Origin: Isoetes taiwanensis
Taxonomy: Eukaryota > Streptophyta > Lycopodiopsida > Isoetales > Isoetaceae
DNA: 64,000 bases
Direction: 5' to 3'
Assembly: GCA_021234155.1 (NCBI GenBank)
Contig: JAJEKV010000304.1
Location: 1 to 64,000, forward strand
A program made the translations under genes and the position numbers. The notes under the pieces were generated by a model that was not told the origin of the DNA, ran no database searches, and saw only the letters and a list, made by a program, of their open reading frames with translations. Within the stretch, counting starts at the first letter, position 1. Every line of letters begins with the position of its first letter. Shown piece by piece: positions 1-11,034 of this stretch.

Positions 1-108
1 GGCTAGTCTAGGAGCATTTACTACCAAGCTTGGAGGTTCTACCTCCCCTTCCCAATACAAGGAGTTCACAGATATACATCATCATCTATATACATCACAA
101 AAACAATT
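1..108. repeat. Partial copy of the LTR segment found at 10,289-10,385
   Basis: The first hundred bases repeat, with small indels, part of the LTR near 10,289-10,385, including the shared words ggctagtctaggagcat and caatacaaggagttcacag. Similarity stops near base 108. This is probably the edge of the 3' LTR of the minus-strand element, or of a second copy, cut off by the window start and by rearrangement. Confidence 0.75.
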
Positions 109-779
109 TAGTTTATCAAAGATTTTAACATTTCATATATATACTTAACGCCTCGAGGTACCTTCATCTGCACACATTCCAACAAAATTTGTGTTGCAAG
201 TCTTTGTAGCTCGACCTCCTTTTGTGAGCCTCTATTGCCGGCAGTGCCCAATAACTCACGCTAGTATCATTTAATTATTAATAAAATTTTGGTTATATGG
301 TGACCACCCCACCTATCTACATGGAATGCATGGCTAATCTCCGGCTGCAGGAAGAGGATGATTTTCCATCACATGTCGCGGGAGACATTTATTATAATGC
401 CTATATGCCGCCATGCCACACCTTTAGTTGCCATGGAGGATAGGGTCCTTCCCGTGCATATGGGGCGGAAGGACAGATTCCTCCTATCAAAGCATATATG
501 GGGGCTAGAGGTGCCTTTCCTATCAATGCATTCCTCAATGACCTCCTTTATTCGAGGTTGCTCACTGCGGGGATGGCAGCTTTTCTAATCTACCTTCCAC
601 CATCCAACAGAACGCCGGCCATGCCTACATTGACATTACACCACGCCCTAGAGATCACCGTAGAAGCGGTCTCATCATCGGTGAACAACACATGCAACCC
701 ATACCTAGCATAGGGTTGCATGCATTAATCTTAACTACACATAGAATTAATCTACACAACCGACATGCCCTGTTTCCAT
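109..779. other. No gene seen; downstream flank of the minus-strand chromovirus
   Basis: This stretch lies beyond the 3' end of the degenerate Ty3 pol read on the minus strand. It is AT-rich near 110-290. A purine-rich stretch on the minus strand near 305-320 (ataggtggggtggtcacc) could be a polypurine tract, but no matching LTR was found here. Short open frames show no recognisable domain. Confidence 0.4.
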
Positions 780-1710
780 TTCTTCAAAGATGACCTTGTC
801 GTCCCATTGCTCATAAACATGGGTACGCTCAATAGATCCTTCTAAGAACCCATGTCATGTGGCCTTCCACCGGGCAAGTGCTTCCACTTGACCAAATATT
901 GGAGGAACTCGATCTCCTTGTTTTTTGAAGGCTTTATCAAGAATCAATTTCGAACTATTTTACCAAGCTTCCTCCTTCCGCTATTTCCAACAACGCTGAG
1001 TGCTGTCCAAGTAAGACTTGCATCTAGATTTGGGGTATGCTTCTTCAATAAATAAACTCACGCGGAAGATTTTATGAATCTTTTAGGGTGCGCCGCAAGT
1101 CTAACTTTGTAGGATTGATTACCTACTCTCTTGACCATTCTCCAAAGGTCCAGCTCCACCTCGAGCAAGCTTTTACAATTTCCGGCGCGAGCCGCTTTAA
1201 TTCTACTTTGATCTTGAGCCACACATCATCGCCAACTTTGAACTTCCCGACCGTTCGATGCTTGCCGGCAATGCTCTTTTGTTGACTTTGCCGCGAGAAG
1301 ATATCCTTCGAACTTCTTCCACCGCCTCGGCCATGATATCGCCAACATCTCGCCAAGGGAACCTCTACTTTTTGACACCTGGATTGTGCCAAGTGTCCGG
1401 AGTTAGGCATTGGTAGCCAGAATTGATCATAAACGCGCATATTTGATGATTCCCCGCTTGGTGCTATTATAACGCAAAACTCACCAAGTTAATAAATTCT
1501 TTCCCACATACCTTGCTTGTTACGCATATAGTTCCGCAGCATGTCCTCCAAAATCCCGCTGGTCCGCTTCCGCTTTGTCCATCCGCCCGGGAGGATGATG
1601 TTGTGCTCATAGATAGCTTCGCCTGAATTGTCAAAGAAATAGGTCTTCGGCTTTTCAAAAGGCATCATGAACTTTGGGGTCCCCGCAGTGAGAGATGATC
1701 TCCTCGGCAT
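780..1710 (-). pseudogene. Integrase C-terminal part and chromodomain remnant (Ty3)
   Basis: Minus-strand fragments near 1,490-1,710 contain ILEDMLRNYMRNKQG, the segment that follows the catalytic glutamate region in Ty3 integrases. The piece at 1,123-1,440 has KFKVGDDVWLKIK, typical of the integrase C-terminal module that precedes a chromodomain. Near 780-945 the fragments QYLVKWKHLP and ERTHVYEQWDDKVI resemble the body of a retrotransposon chromodomain, which in chromoviruses steers integration to chromatin. Several frameshifts separate the pieces. The protein would act in the nucleus to insert the cDNA, but this copy cannot encode it. Confidence 0.75.
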
Positions 1711-2379
1711 GCCATGGAGCCCAAGATTTCTTTTGGTGAAGAGTCACAGATCCATGGCCATGTTTTGTGGTCTCAGAAGGGGCACAAAATGTGCCATCTT
1801 TAACCAAACTTCACGACCACTACCATCAAGGCATCCTTCCCTCCACCGGCCCTGGGAGCCCTGCGGAAGTCCATGCCGACGGTTTCCCACTTAAATGTTG
1901 GCAATCATGCATTGGCCTTAATGCCCTCGGAATTGAAGTCCCTCCGGGTTCGTCACGACACATAGCTTCGACATTCCTTCATGTAGCGAAGCCACGCTTT
2001 TCATATTCCCGGCCAATAGTAGCCGCCGTGACACTTTGAAATATGTCTTCATGAATCCCAAAAGATGGCCGCCTTATTGGATCCCAGCGGTCATGGAGGA
2101 TCAATTTCCTACACCTGATTCGGCACGCACAAACTTGTTCTTATGGTATAACAGAGTTGCCTTCCTTCTTAAAATGTTTGAAGGTTTCCGCTATCCGCCC
2201 CTAGAGAGGCTTGCCCATACTTCCTTGAAGTCAACATCCGCTGGCAATGACTCTTCAATCTTTCTTACCAAAGTCGCCGGAGAGCGCCGAAATTGCATTG
2301 CAATGCACTCTAGTTGTCGGGATGCCTTGAAAGTGCATCCGCTTACCACATTGAGCTTCCTCGCTTGTAGACTATATCA

Positions 2380-3440
2380 AAGTCATATTCTTCGAGGAAC
2401 TCCATCCATCTTCGCTTCAAAGTTAAGGTGTGTGGTTAGGAATACATACCGAGACTCATGATTCAGATCCACCGGGAACTTCCTTCCCAAGAGATAGTGC
2501 CTCCCAAATTTTAATGCTATGACAACCGCAAGCAATTCCTGATCATGGTGGGGTAGCTGCTTCGACCGCCATTCATCTTCCCGAATCATACGCCACTACA
2601 CGGTCTTCCCGCATGAGTTAATCGCAGACCTGGCTATCTTTAATGGCGGCCCGTCGCCACCAACTTGTCTTTCTCTGATCCGGCAGGTTAAGACGGGGCG
2701 TTGTCAAAGCTTCCTTCAACACTAAACCCGCCATTTTGTGCCCAATGGTCCGGCCCAATCTTTCACCCTTTCCTCCGCCAAGTCCGTTAGCTGGCCGCTA
2801 TCTTTGCAAAGTTCTTCACAAACTTCCTATAGTACCCTGCTAGACCGAGGGAAACCCCTAACCTCATGCACATTCTTCGTGCCGCCATTGAATGACGGTT
2901 CAATCTTGGCAGATCCGCTGGAGATTCCTTCTCACAGATCACATGACCCGTGTATTCCACCTTCCTCCTATGGCGGGACACTTCGACAACTTCATGCATA
3001 ACCGGTGCTCTTCAACTTCTCCAAGACTCTCCTTAAGTGTTGTATGCGTGTTCTTCAAGGGATCTGCTATACACCAAAATGTCATCAAAGAATACTATTA
3101 CAAAGGTGTCTAATAACTCCCCTCGAAAATGTCGCTCATGAGCCTCATGAACGCTGCGGGGCATTCAATAAGCCAAAGGCATTACCGTGGAACTCATAGT
3201 GCCCGCATTCGGTCCTGAAAGCCGCTTTTATGAATATCTTCTTCCTTTTATCCGGATCTGATGATAGCTTGACCTTAAGTCTATTTTGGAGAAGACTTTT
3301 GTCCCTTGAGTTGATCCATCAAGTCATCCGATCTGGGAGCGATACTTGTTCTTGATGGTGTGTTTGTTCAACCGCCTATAGTCTATGCACACATCCTCAA
3401 ACCGCCATCCTTCTTCTTGACAAAAGAATGGGCGCCCAAA
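2380..3440 (-). pseudogene. Ty3 reverse transcriptase and RNase H remnant
   Basis: On the minus strand the fragment CIDYRRLNK lies near 3,370-3,400. It is followed by FFDDILVYS (active-site Asp-Asp) near 3,061-3,092, then a connection segment with LGLAGYYRKFVKNFAKIAA near 2,790-2,850, and the RNase H start with DQELLAVVIAL near 2,383-2,589. These are in the correct order for Ty3 pol. Together they would copy element RNA to DNA and degrade the RNA strand. Multiple frameshifts break the reading frame, so it is a fossil. Confidence 0.85.
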
Positions 3441-4228
3441 ATGATGGTAGACACTAGGTCTAATGAAGCCCTAGGTCGAAAGCAACTCCCCGCAATTGCT
3501 TCTTTAGCTCACAACTCCTCGCGGTCGCCATTCTATATGGGGCCTTGCTCGCCGGGTCGCTCCTCGAGTTCTGAAAAGTTATCTCACACTCAACCCCCTA
3601 TAAGGAGGGAGTCGCTGATCTCATCCGGGAAGAGATCGCGGTAACTCCGCGGATCAACTTAGCTATTTGTCGGGGCAACTTCACGAGCCCCTTATCTCTT
3701 GCCCTTTTCTCGACCTGTGCTCTTGGATCTCGAGTTTGAAGATATATGCACCGGCTCACTCTTTATGCACTTAAACAAATGCTGCTAGAAGACATGTAAT
3801 CGCATAATGGGAACAACTTTTACCTTTGATCTCTATGCCCGGCGCTAGAGGGTCACCTTGCACTTTCCACAATCAATGAGGGCCCCCGGCCGGACCAAGG
3901 TATTCCATTCCAATGATCAAGTCATACTTGCCAATGCCCATTACCTTCCCGCCCTATCTCGATATTAATCCTTCGCAAGTCGATGTCGGAAAATACTCGT
4001 TTGCCCGCCGCCTCTTTCATCGCCCACTTGCTAAGACGTATTGCGCCTCGGCTTCGACTTCGTTGGTTTCAACTTCTAAATATTTCCAATGTTGGATGCA
4101 AAGTTATGGCTACTTCCGAAATTATCGGGGATCTTATGAAGGGACTTGGCCTTGGCCTTCCTATTGTGGAAATTACCTTATATACCGTTCTCTTGTTGTT
4201 CAGATCTATAGCGCAAAGGTATGACACT

Positions 4229-5542
4229 TCACCCCCGGTCGCGGGCTGCTCGTCGCCGCCGCCGGACGGTGTCCCACCTCCCAACTTCAAGTAGCCGCAC
4301 TTCATGACGTAGGGGCGGGGCCACGTCCTGTGGTTTGGCTGGAAACACCTGAAGCAAAGCTGCTTTTTCTATGCACTCCCGCCTTTTCCTCGGGCAGCAT
4401 TGCTCGCAAAAAGGACCGGCGACCGGGCTGGGAGTAGTTTGACCCTCCCGCTTGTCCTTGAAAGACACCGCTTCTCCCCGGCTTCGTTTCCCCGGGTTGC
4501 CACTATATGGGGCTCTTAGCCGGTCCCGGGCCGCTGCTCTAGGGCTATAACTCCTCGCTGCCTTGCCTTTATCCCGTAATACCGCTGCTGCCCTCGGCTA
4601 TTATGAGGTTTTCGCCCTTGCAAGCTTATTGCCTTGATTCCGCTTCGACATCGCCTTAGGTTTATTGCCCTACAAGCTTGCGGATCTCATCATTTAGCCC
4701 TTCAATATAGTTTCCATCCGAGCAAGCTTTTCACCCAACTTTTGGCACATAAAGCCTTAGTCTCATGAATTTTCTCGATATTGACTGGATTTGTTGCCTT
4801 TGCTGCAACCCTCACAGAAATCAAGCATCATGCCGACTTGTGCTCTCTGGGACATATCGGCGCTTTGAAAGCTTTTAGCAAACTCTTTCAACCCCAAGCA
4901 TCCCCTCGCTAAGCCATGGGCCTTTGCGCATAACCCTTCCACCAAATGCGCCGCTTCCCTTCAAGTTGGCCGCTACACCCCGCTTTATCCTTATCCTTCA
5001 TACCATATATGCAATTTCATACACGCCATCTCATCGGTTGCCAAGCCTCGCCTCCATGCGTTCACCCTGCCCTCGCCGAGAATTGCCTCGAGCTTCCTGG
5101 CCTTCCAAACATTTCCCAATGCAAAGTCTACCTTCTTTTCCTCGTAGTCCGAGGTCTCGCGTCTCCAGGTTCGCTATCCTTCATCCCTAGGTGACTGGTT
5201 CACCTCTTCCTGAGTCGCGATATGAGTCCGAGCTTGAGTCGAGGATTCCGTTTGGGGACCTCCCTTCTCTTGCTCCTCCTTTTTGTCCTTTTCCTGTTTT
5301 CCCGAAGCTGATGCTTGTGGCAACCGAAGCGTTGCCCTCCAACCCACTCCCCGCCAGGCGGCCAGAAAGCTTTGACCGCCAAGGTCCATCCTCATCTCAG
5401 CGGACATTTCACTTCTCGGGGTCATGGGCCCAAATGCTTCATACAGGCTCCTTGCTCTGGGTGGCCTAAGGGAAGTCTGGTATTCTTCCCTATGGTCTCT
5501 CGCGTTGTCGCTCTCCGAACTAGGGCCTCTAGCTGCATACAC
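4229..5542 (-). pseudogene. Ty3 gag remnant with degraded zinc knuckle
   Basis: An open stretch starts with Met at 5,542 and runs to 5,174 (122 residues, Ser/Glu/Lys-rich). Further gag-like pieces lie at 4,763-4,945 and 4,229-4,468. Near 4,340-4,370 one frame gives CFRCFQPNH, the first three ligands of a CCHC zinc knuckle, with the last cysteine lost or out of frame. Gag would form the particle and bind RNA. The position directly upstream of pol on the minus strand supports the call; the sequence itself is poorly conserved. Confidence 0.55.
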
Positions 5543-5779
5543 AAGTAGGTCATGGCTATGTGGTTAGTTTTATTTGTTCTCTTGCATTATATGTTTGTTG
5601 GTATAGTTGTGGAACAAAATACGCCAACAAAACATTTAAAGTGCAAAAAGAAATTATATTTATATTATATAATATCTTAACACAACGCCCCACGGATCAA
5701 GAGTCTACTATTCTTGGAAATCGGGTTAGGAGGATGGGTTATCTTCAGGAATTTCTTAACTTGGGCCGCTCCTACCGAA

Positions 5780-7050
5780 GCGCCCCAAGTTCACGAGGAC
5801 ATTGGTTGATGACCCACCCAAAGTTCTCATTAATTCCTCTACCATGCGGTCTGAGGTGTAGGTCATGGGTCAACGCCAATCTTCCCCCGCCCGGTAAGGT
5901 ATGGCTAAGTCGAAGATATCGAAAAGTGCCACGCCTCTCTTGACTAAGATGGCATAGTTGGTGTTGGCAGCTAGCCGAGCATGCCGCCAAAGCCTAAGAG
6001 CGCGATGAGCATGAACACTCCTTCTTTGCCCTAGGGGTGAATTTGTGGTGAATTACGCTTTATTCTCCCATCCAACAAATAGTATGTAGCGACCCTCGAC
6101 CGTCATCAGGTCGTTGCTGATTCCCACTTGCTTGGCCTCCCAGCTCTGTGTCTCCGGCCATATTAACCTGACTTCCACCATCGGTGGTAGGCTCTCGAGT
6201 AATCCCAGCGGGATGTCGCATCCTTGCCTCTTAGTCTGTGGGGGCTGGTGTGATCAGCTACGGCATTAAAATGTTTGAGCTCTTGCGGCTGATCCCCATC
6301 TCCATTCGGATAGCAAAGAACTTTCCTCCGGCTGGCAGTTCTCGAGCCTCCATCTTGCCCTTGGATGTTGTCAGGAGGTTGGATGTCGAAATCGACTCTC
6401 TGTGTAAGTGTCGGCTTCTCTTACTTGAAGTGGAAAGTCGAAGCTCCCCTGACGATGAAATCATCCGTCACGATTGCGTAGTTGTTGCAAAGCAGCTGGC
6501 CGTGGTCGATACTCCCTTTCTCCGCACTTTCGGGGAGGTTCTCGATGTCGCCGAGGAGCGTGTACTCCTCGCCGATGATAATGGGGCTAGGCTTGTGATA
6601 CCCAGCCCTGGTGGGGGCGATCGTGAGGGTTTGCCGCTCCGCTCAATTCCTCGCGAACTCCTGTTTCGCTAGCCGCCGCTCTTCGCTGGATCGAAGGCTC
6701 GACGTAGTCCTCTTCTTGATTCTTCGCCTTCTTGCCTTCCTTCTTGTTGCTGGTACCTGCAAAAGAAGTCGCTCTATTGCCGAGGAGGCTATGGGGTCTA
6801 CATCCATGGGAGGGATAGAGGTTTCCCCCATGGGGTTTTCGGCACGGTGGGAGAGAAAAATTGCTAAGGCGGCGGTGTAGGAGAAGTACTTGGCCCTGTC
6901 AACTGTCAAGACCATGTAGTCTGGCAACCTCTGGGCCTTGTTGGTCAGGTATTTGGCAATGTTTGGAACATCACCCAAGGCTGCTTGAAGGGATTGCCTG
7001 GGAACAAAGTAGCATGTATTGTGGGGAGTTGCACTAATGACGGTCCCACC
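5780..7050 (-). pseudogene. Unrecognised coding-like stretch of an LTR element
   Basis: The minus strand holds consecutive open pieces in changing frames: 6,643-6,978 (111 residues, with an Arg/Lys-rich tail and open upstream to about 7,050), about 6,423-6,600 (containing IIIGEEYTLLGDIENLPESA) and about 6,050-6,235 (ending YILFVGWENKA). Amino-acid composition and continuity suggest one protein of roughly 350 residues broken by frameshifts. I recognise no domain. It lies between the charged ORF at 7,771-8,646 and the chromovirus gag, so it is probably a second product of the retroelement rather than a host gene. Confidence 0.4.
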
Positions 7051-7526
7051 CTAGCTTGGAACTTCGGACGGGACTTGTCTATATGTTTGGTTTGCGTGCA
7101 AAGTGGCTTGACAACTATTTCTTTCCGAAGACTGGGAAAATGTCATTGACATCGGCTTTAGCAACAGGCAATCGGGCGCAGCACCATCGCCTCAAGTCAG
7201 CGATTGCCATGGATCTAGGGAAGATGAGACTAGCAAACGGATGTAAAAAGTGCCTCAAGGAGCCGAAAGATCGCCCTAAGTTGTCGAGCTTAACTTGTAG
7301 GGTGCCAAGTGGGAAATGGGGACCTATTTATAGAAAAGGGAAAACCCTAATTTTTGGGCTTAATTTGAAGAACTCTTGGGGTTGGGCTTATTCTAGCCTA
7401 TGTTGAGGTCCAAATGGGAATTGGAAGACTAGTTTGAGGGTTTGAGCATGATTGGATTACCTAAAGAACCTATTGCAACAAGCTAGAAATCAATTGGATA
7501 TGCTATGGTGGAAAAATTTTAGGAGG

Positions 7527-7585
7527 TCTCACACGCACGCCTGCTCAAAACTGGAGTTTTGTTTTTAGATCACGCGGTGAGACAT
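7527..7585. repeat. Third, diverged copy of the GTCTCACACG hairpin repeat
   Basis: The stretch begins gtctcacacgcacgcctg and ends near cgcggtgagac, with the same loop core (ggagttttgttttta) as the two copies at 9,063-9,132 and 9,254-9,322. The arms are less perfect here. Confidence 0.7.
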
Positions 7586-7770
7586 CCGCCTATTTTGGTC
7601 AAAACTTATCCAATTTGGTTGATAAGGGTTTAAGACTATCCTTTCTCTTTCACCGCTCACCCCAAGTGCTAGCAAAGATCTCGTCTGTTACCCTCATGCC
7701 AACGTTAAAGTCCTGCATTTTTTTTAGACCAGCCGCAAAGGGGCACGGGATTTCTAGGAGATGTCTTATT

Positions 7771-8646
7771 TTAGGAAACAAAAGCGATTTCCCTCAGTGC
7801 TCTTCTCTCGGTCTCCTTCCTGCTGGCTTTCTTCTTGGCTGGCTTCTTGGGGGGCTTGGGCTTCTGTGGTGGTGGCCTTAAGGTCTGCTGCTTTGTTGGA
7901 CGTCCACCCTCGACAATCCTGACCCTGTTCTCCTGGTAGTAGGAGTTGTAAGCCTCCCACTTCTTCATGTAAGCATTGTGCTCCCTCATCTTCCTCTCGT
8001 AGATCTTTATGGGGTCTGTCACATAAGACTCTCGGGCAGTCCGTGGTTGTTTCTTCCTGTCCCAAGTCGGATATGGTGGGGGCTTCTGCGGTTGATCCGG
8101 CTGCTCAGGGTCGGGTTGCTCCTGGTCGGGTATTGCCTGCTCATCACCCGGGGGTTTAGAAGAGCTTCCACCCTTGGTGTTGGGGTTGAAGTCTTCATCT
8201 TCAGAGTCGTCGGAGGAGGGCGGAGGCTGGTCAACTGACCGTTCGGTGATAACGACCTTGGGGTTGGGGGTCTTTGTTCGCGAAACTTCCTTGAGTTTCC
8301 TTGGGCCCACCACAAACTTCCCCTTCTTTTTCTTCAGTTCTTCGGCTGCTTTCGCCTCCTCCTCTCCCCTCTTCCTCTTCTTCTCTTCCTTCTTCCTTTC
8401 CCGGCGGCGTTCTTTTGCTTCGTGCTTTTTGATCCACGCCGCGAGGTCCTGTGCTTCGCTTGGCTCGAGCTCGGGAGTCGGTAGTCTCTTTTCTTCACTA
8501 GCCTTGGTTCTCCTTTCTCGCTCCGCTCCCTCCTCTTCCTCTTCGAGCAGCTCTGTCCCTGCATCGGAGTGTACCTCCTCTTCTCTCTCCTGTTCCTGTA
8601 TTTCTCGCTCTATTTCTTCGTAGACGTCCTTGGTCTCCTCATCCAT
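7771..8646 (-). CDS. Intact highly charged 291-residue ORF in the retroelement leader
   Basis: This is one uninterrupted reading frame from ATG at 8,646 to a stop at 7,771, in a region where neighbouring frames are all broken. The first 130 residues are rich in Glu, Lys and Arg and probably form a coiled coil. Next come a basic patch (KKKKGKFVVGPRK), an acidic Ser/Asp stretch, a Pro/Gln/Asp-rich linker and a basic Pro/Lys tail. No zinc knuckle, protease or polymerase motif is seen. It lies about 0.8 kb downstream of a primer-binding site on the same strand, the place of gag or of the extra ORF1 known from some Ty3 lineages (Ogre/Tat). The function is unknown. A nucleic-acid-binding or gag-like role is inference from charge and position. 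Confidence 0.55.
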   Translation of the reverse strand: MDEETKDVYEEIEREIQEQEREEEVHSDAGTELLEEEEEGAERERRTKASEEKRLPTPELEPSEAQDLAAWIKKHEAKERRRERKKEEKKRKRGEEEAKAAEELKKKKGKFVVGPRKLKEVSRTKTPNPKVVITERSVDQPPPSSDDSEDEDFNPNTKGGSSSKPPGDEQAIPDQEQPDPEQPDQPQKPPPYPTWDRKKQPRTARESYVTDPIKIYERKMREHNAYMKKWEAYNSYYQENRVRIVEGGRPTKQQTLRPPPQKPKPPKKPAKKKASRKETERRALREIAFVS

Positions 8647-9062
8647 GGAAGTTGGTGACGTAACATCTTCTGGGTCCAGCTGCTGATTGAGGATGCCAAT
8701 CAGCTCGGATGTGTCTTGGTCCTCCTCCTCTGAGATGCTCTCCTCGCTCGAAGATAGTCGACCTCCCTTTAAATTTAACCTCTCCCCGGTACCCTCGTGG
8801 ATTAGGCGCCGGGGTTTTGGCCTCGACGAGGCTTCCCGATCTGTTTGGTTTCGCCATGTTCGGACGGCTCGTCAATCCGATGTCGGCGCTAAAGATCGCT
8901 TTAGGAGCGGAGCTTCTAAAGCTGAACGTACAAATGAGGGGGGTCTACATCTATTTATAGCTTGGGCAATTTTTAGGTCAAAATTCAAATTGCTCTATTT
9001 AACGTGCCAGGGCACCTATTGACTTAAAACATACACTTATTTCAGAGTTTTTATAAGCACTG

Positions 9063-9132
9063 GTCTCACACGTTGCGCCTCGTTCAAAAACCAGAGTTTT
9101 GTTTTTAGACCAGGCGCGACGTGTGAGACATT
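9063..9132. repeat. Hairpin-forming inverted repeat in the LTR-element leader
   Basis: Left arm gtctcacacgttgcgcct pairs with right arm aggcgcgacgtgtgagac, apart from about one position. The loop contains a smaller inverted pair, aaaaac and gttttt. It lies about 320 bases inside the primer-binding site, in the untranslated leader of the minus-strand element. Confidence 0.85.
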
Positions 9133-9253
9133 GTACATTTTTGATTAATTTACGTGATTGAAACATACTATTCTAACTAAATCTTACCTTAGAACTCGAT
9201 TTACCATGTTACTTTTCTAAAATTCATGAAGTTTTAAGGTGTTCTTGTTAATG

Positions 9254-9322
9254 TTCACACGCTATGCCTCGTTCAAAAACTGGAGTTTTGTTTTTAGACC
9301 AGGCGCGACGTGTGAGACCACC
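9254..9322. repeat. Second leader copy of the hairpin-forming inverted repeat
   Basis: This is nearly identical to the 9,063-9,132 copy in the loop and right arm (aggcgcgacgtgtgagac). The left arm (cacacgctatgcctcg) has a few mismatches. The two copies are about 190 bases apart in the same orientation. Confidence 0.85.
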
Positions 9323-9453
9323 TTGCCTTAGAAGGTTTTGGCTCACTATTTTTAGTCTTATTATGTTCCAATTCACTTAACCGTTACTATTCCTATCAAG
9401 TTAGTACTACTGGGAGCATGGTCAGTGCTTTGCTCTTGGTCTCCAAGAACATT

Positions 9454-9465
9454 GCTCTGATACCA
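9454..9465 (-). other. Primer-binding site, initiator-Met tRNA type
   Basis: The minus strand reads tggtatcagagc, the classic plant retrotransposon site complementary to the 3' end of initiator methionine tRNA. It is one base inside the LTR edge at 9,467. It fixes the element orientation as minus and identifies 9,467-11,034 as its 5' LTR. Confidence 0.9.
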
Positions 9466-9466
9466 C

Positions 9467-11034
9467 TGTGACGTCCCCTACTCGTATACGGTGCACTCAC
9501 CGTATACAAACAGGAGTTCATCCCCCATACCAGCTCCATACTGATACAGGGCCCTCCACATGTCACTGCACCCGTAACGAGTCCCAGTGGGAAGAGTGAA
9601 GGGGTCATTTTACCCTGTCTCCCTCAGGGCCTACCTAGCTGCGGAAGCGTAACATACATGTCAGTATACAACATAATCACATATCCACCTCGAAGGGTGG
9701 TACATCCACATCTGCATAGACAAAGATCAGCACAGTACATACGGGTTCCTACCCAAGGCTCAGACTCGAAGGAATGACTGACGGCTTTGGGTCCCGTGAG
9801 TTCATTGCGCATGTAATTCATGGCAATGGATTTATGGGCATAAGAACATGGCTTAGGGTTGTCCACTCCATCCGCCCCTCCTGCACACTTTTGCGTAAGA
9901 GGTTGAAAAGTGTTGGGACCGACCAGAGCCCTCACGGGATGCATAGCCAAAGGGGCTATTCCTGGGTTGCATCTCCCCAGTTCCGATGGGGCAGGTAGGG
10001 ATCTCTCCCTCCAGAGATCTACATGCTGACTCAAGGTGACTAGAGGGCCACTGCCCTTATTCGACTGAACCCACTGGAAAGTGAACACCACTCCACGGGT
10101 GTCGAGCCCATGCCTTGCCCGCACTCAGTGGCAAGCCATTAGACCTAGTCACAATGATCCCCTGGAGGGCCTTACACACCGAGGGATCGCCAAGAGTCGT
10201 AACACTAACCTCCTTTCTAAGCCTACCGCCCCTTCATCCACAACCAGGTGTGGTTCTTGGACACAGGCCGAATCTACAGTGTGCTAGAGAGGCTAGTCTA
10301 GGAGCATCTACTACCAAGCTTGAGGTCTCTACCTCCCTTCCCAATACAAGGAGTTCACAGATATACATCATCCATATACATCACAGAGAACTAAAGAACT
10401 AGATCTAATCTATATCATAGAGTTAGGTTCTTTAGTTAGAGTCTGGTATCTGGGAATCTAGATGGCTGCTATAGGCGATTTAATATGCTAAACCTACTGA
10501 TACAATGACTGGAAGACAGTTTAAGCTATTAAATCGACCAAATACCTGATCCCTGGCTCGGTCCTCCTGTCCTGAGTTCCACCATCCTGCTGAACTGCTC
10601 GAATCAAGGAGAACTAATGGTGCAATTTGCTCAGACAGAGTCTGAGAGGCGGTTTTGACCCTTTGAGCGAGCAAAACAGAGCTCTAAAAACCTATGGACG
10701 AAAATAGCAAGTTAGGGTTTCCCTAACCTAAATAGACAAGGGTTTAGGGCTAGGGTTTCCAATTATCCCTTAAGCATGTGGGATAATTGGGTATGGCCCA
10801 CTTGCCTTTAATGGCTAGGTGGCATAAAGGTGTCCACATGGGAAAATGTGCACCTAGATAAATGTGCACATTGGTAAATGTGCACATTAATAAATGCACA
10901 TACCTTGCAAGTTGCCCCCCTAAGGCTACTCGCCTGGCTACACGTCAGCGTACACGTCAGTCGGGGCGGCGTGTGCGCGTGACGAGGCAGTACAGTATAC
11001 GTCCTGGAACCGTATACTGTGCTGGAACGTCACA
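9467..11034 (-). mobile_element. 1.57 kb LTR (5' LTR of a minus-strand element)
   Basis: It begins tgtgacgtcc and ends ggaacgtcaca on the plus strand, so it has TG...CA termini that are inverted copies of each other. Just inside each end is a GTATACG-containing palindrome: 9,484-9,507 with arms gtatacggtg and caccgtatac, and about 10,992-11,018 with arms cagtatacg and cgtatactg. A primer-binding site abuts its inner edge. Part of it (10,289-10,385) recurs at 1-108. No protein is encoded. A promoter and poly(A) signal are expected in an LTR but were not pinned down. Confidence 0.85.

Larger units (their letters stand above)
780..5542 (-). mobile_element. Degenerate Ty3/gypsy chromovirus gag-pol
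   Basis: Read on the minus strand, the order is gag (from about 5,542), zinc knuckle, reverse transcriptase, RNase H, integrase and chromodomain, which is the chromovirus order of Ty3/gypsy. Frames change repeatedly and stops are common, so no intact polyprotein remains. The reverse transcriptase active site reads FFDDILVYS near 3,061-3,092, and the RNase H hallmark is a run ending ALKFGRHYLLGRKF near 2,480-2,540. It may be the internal part of the element whose LTR is at 9,467-11,034, or a chromovirus nested in that element. No flanking direct LTR pair of its own was recognised. Confidence 0.85.

Noticed and set aside
5543-5780. LTR of the chromovirus next to its gag start
   Set aside because: Compared by eye with 109-350, no convincing direct repeat or primer-binding site was found.
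8174-8623. 149-residue Ser-rich frame on the plus strand
   Set aside because: It is the antisense shadow of the Glu/Lys-rich ORF at 7,771-8,646, as codon complementarity predicts.
9467-11034. DNA transposon with inverted ends instead of an LTR
   Set aside because: An initiator-Met primer-binding site lies one base from the edge, and part of the sequence recurs at 1-108, both favouring an LTR.
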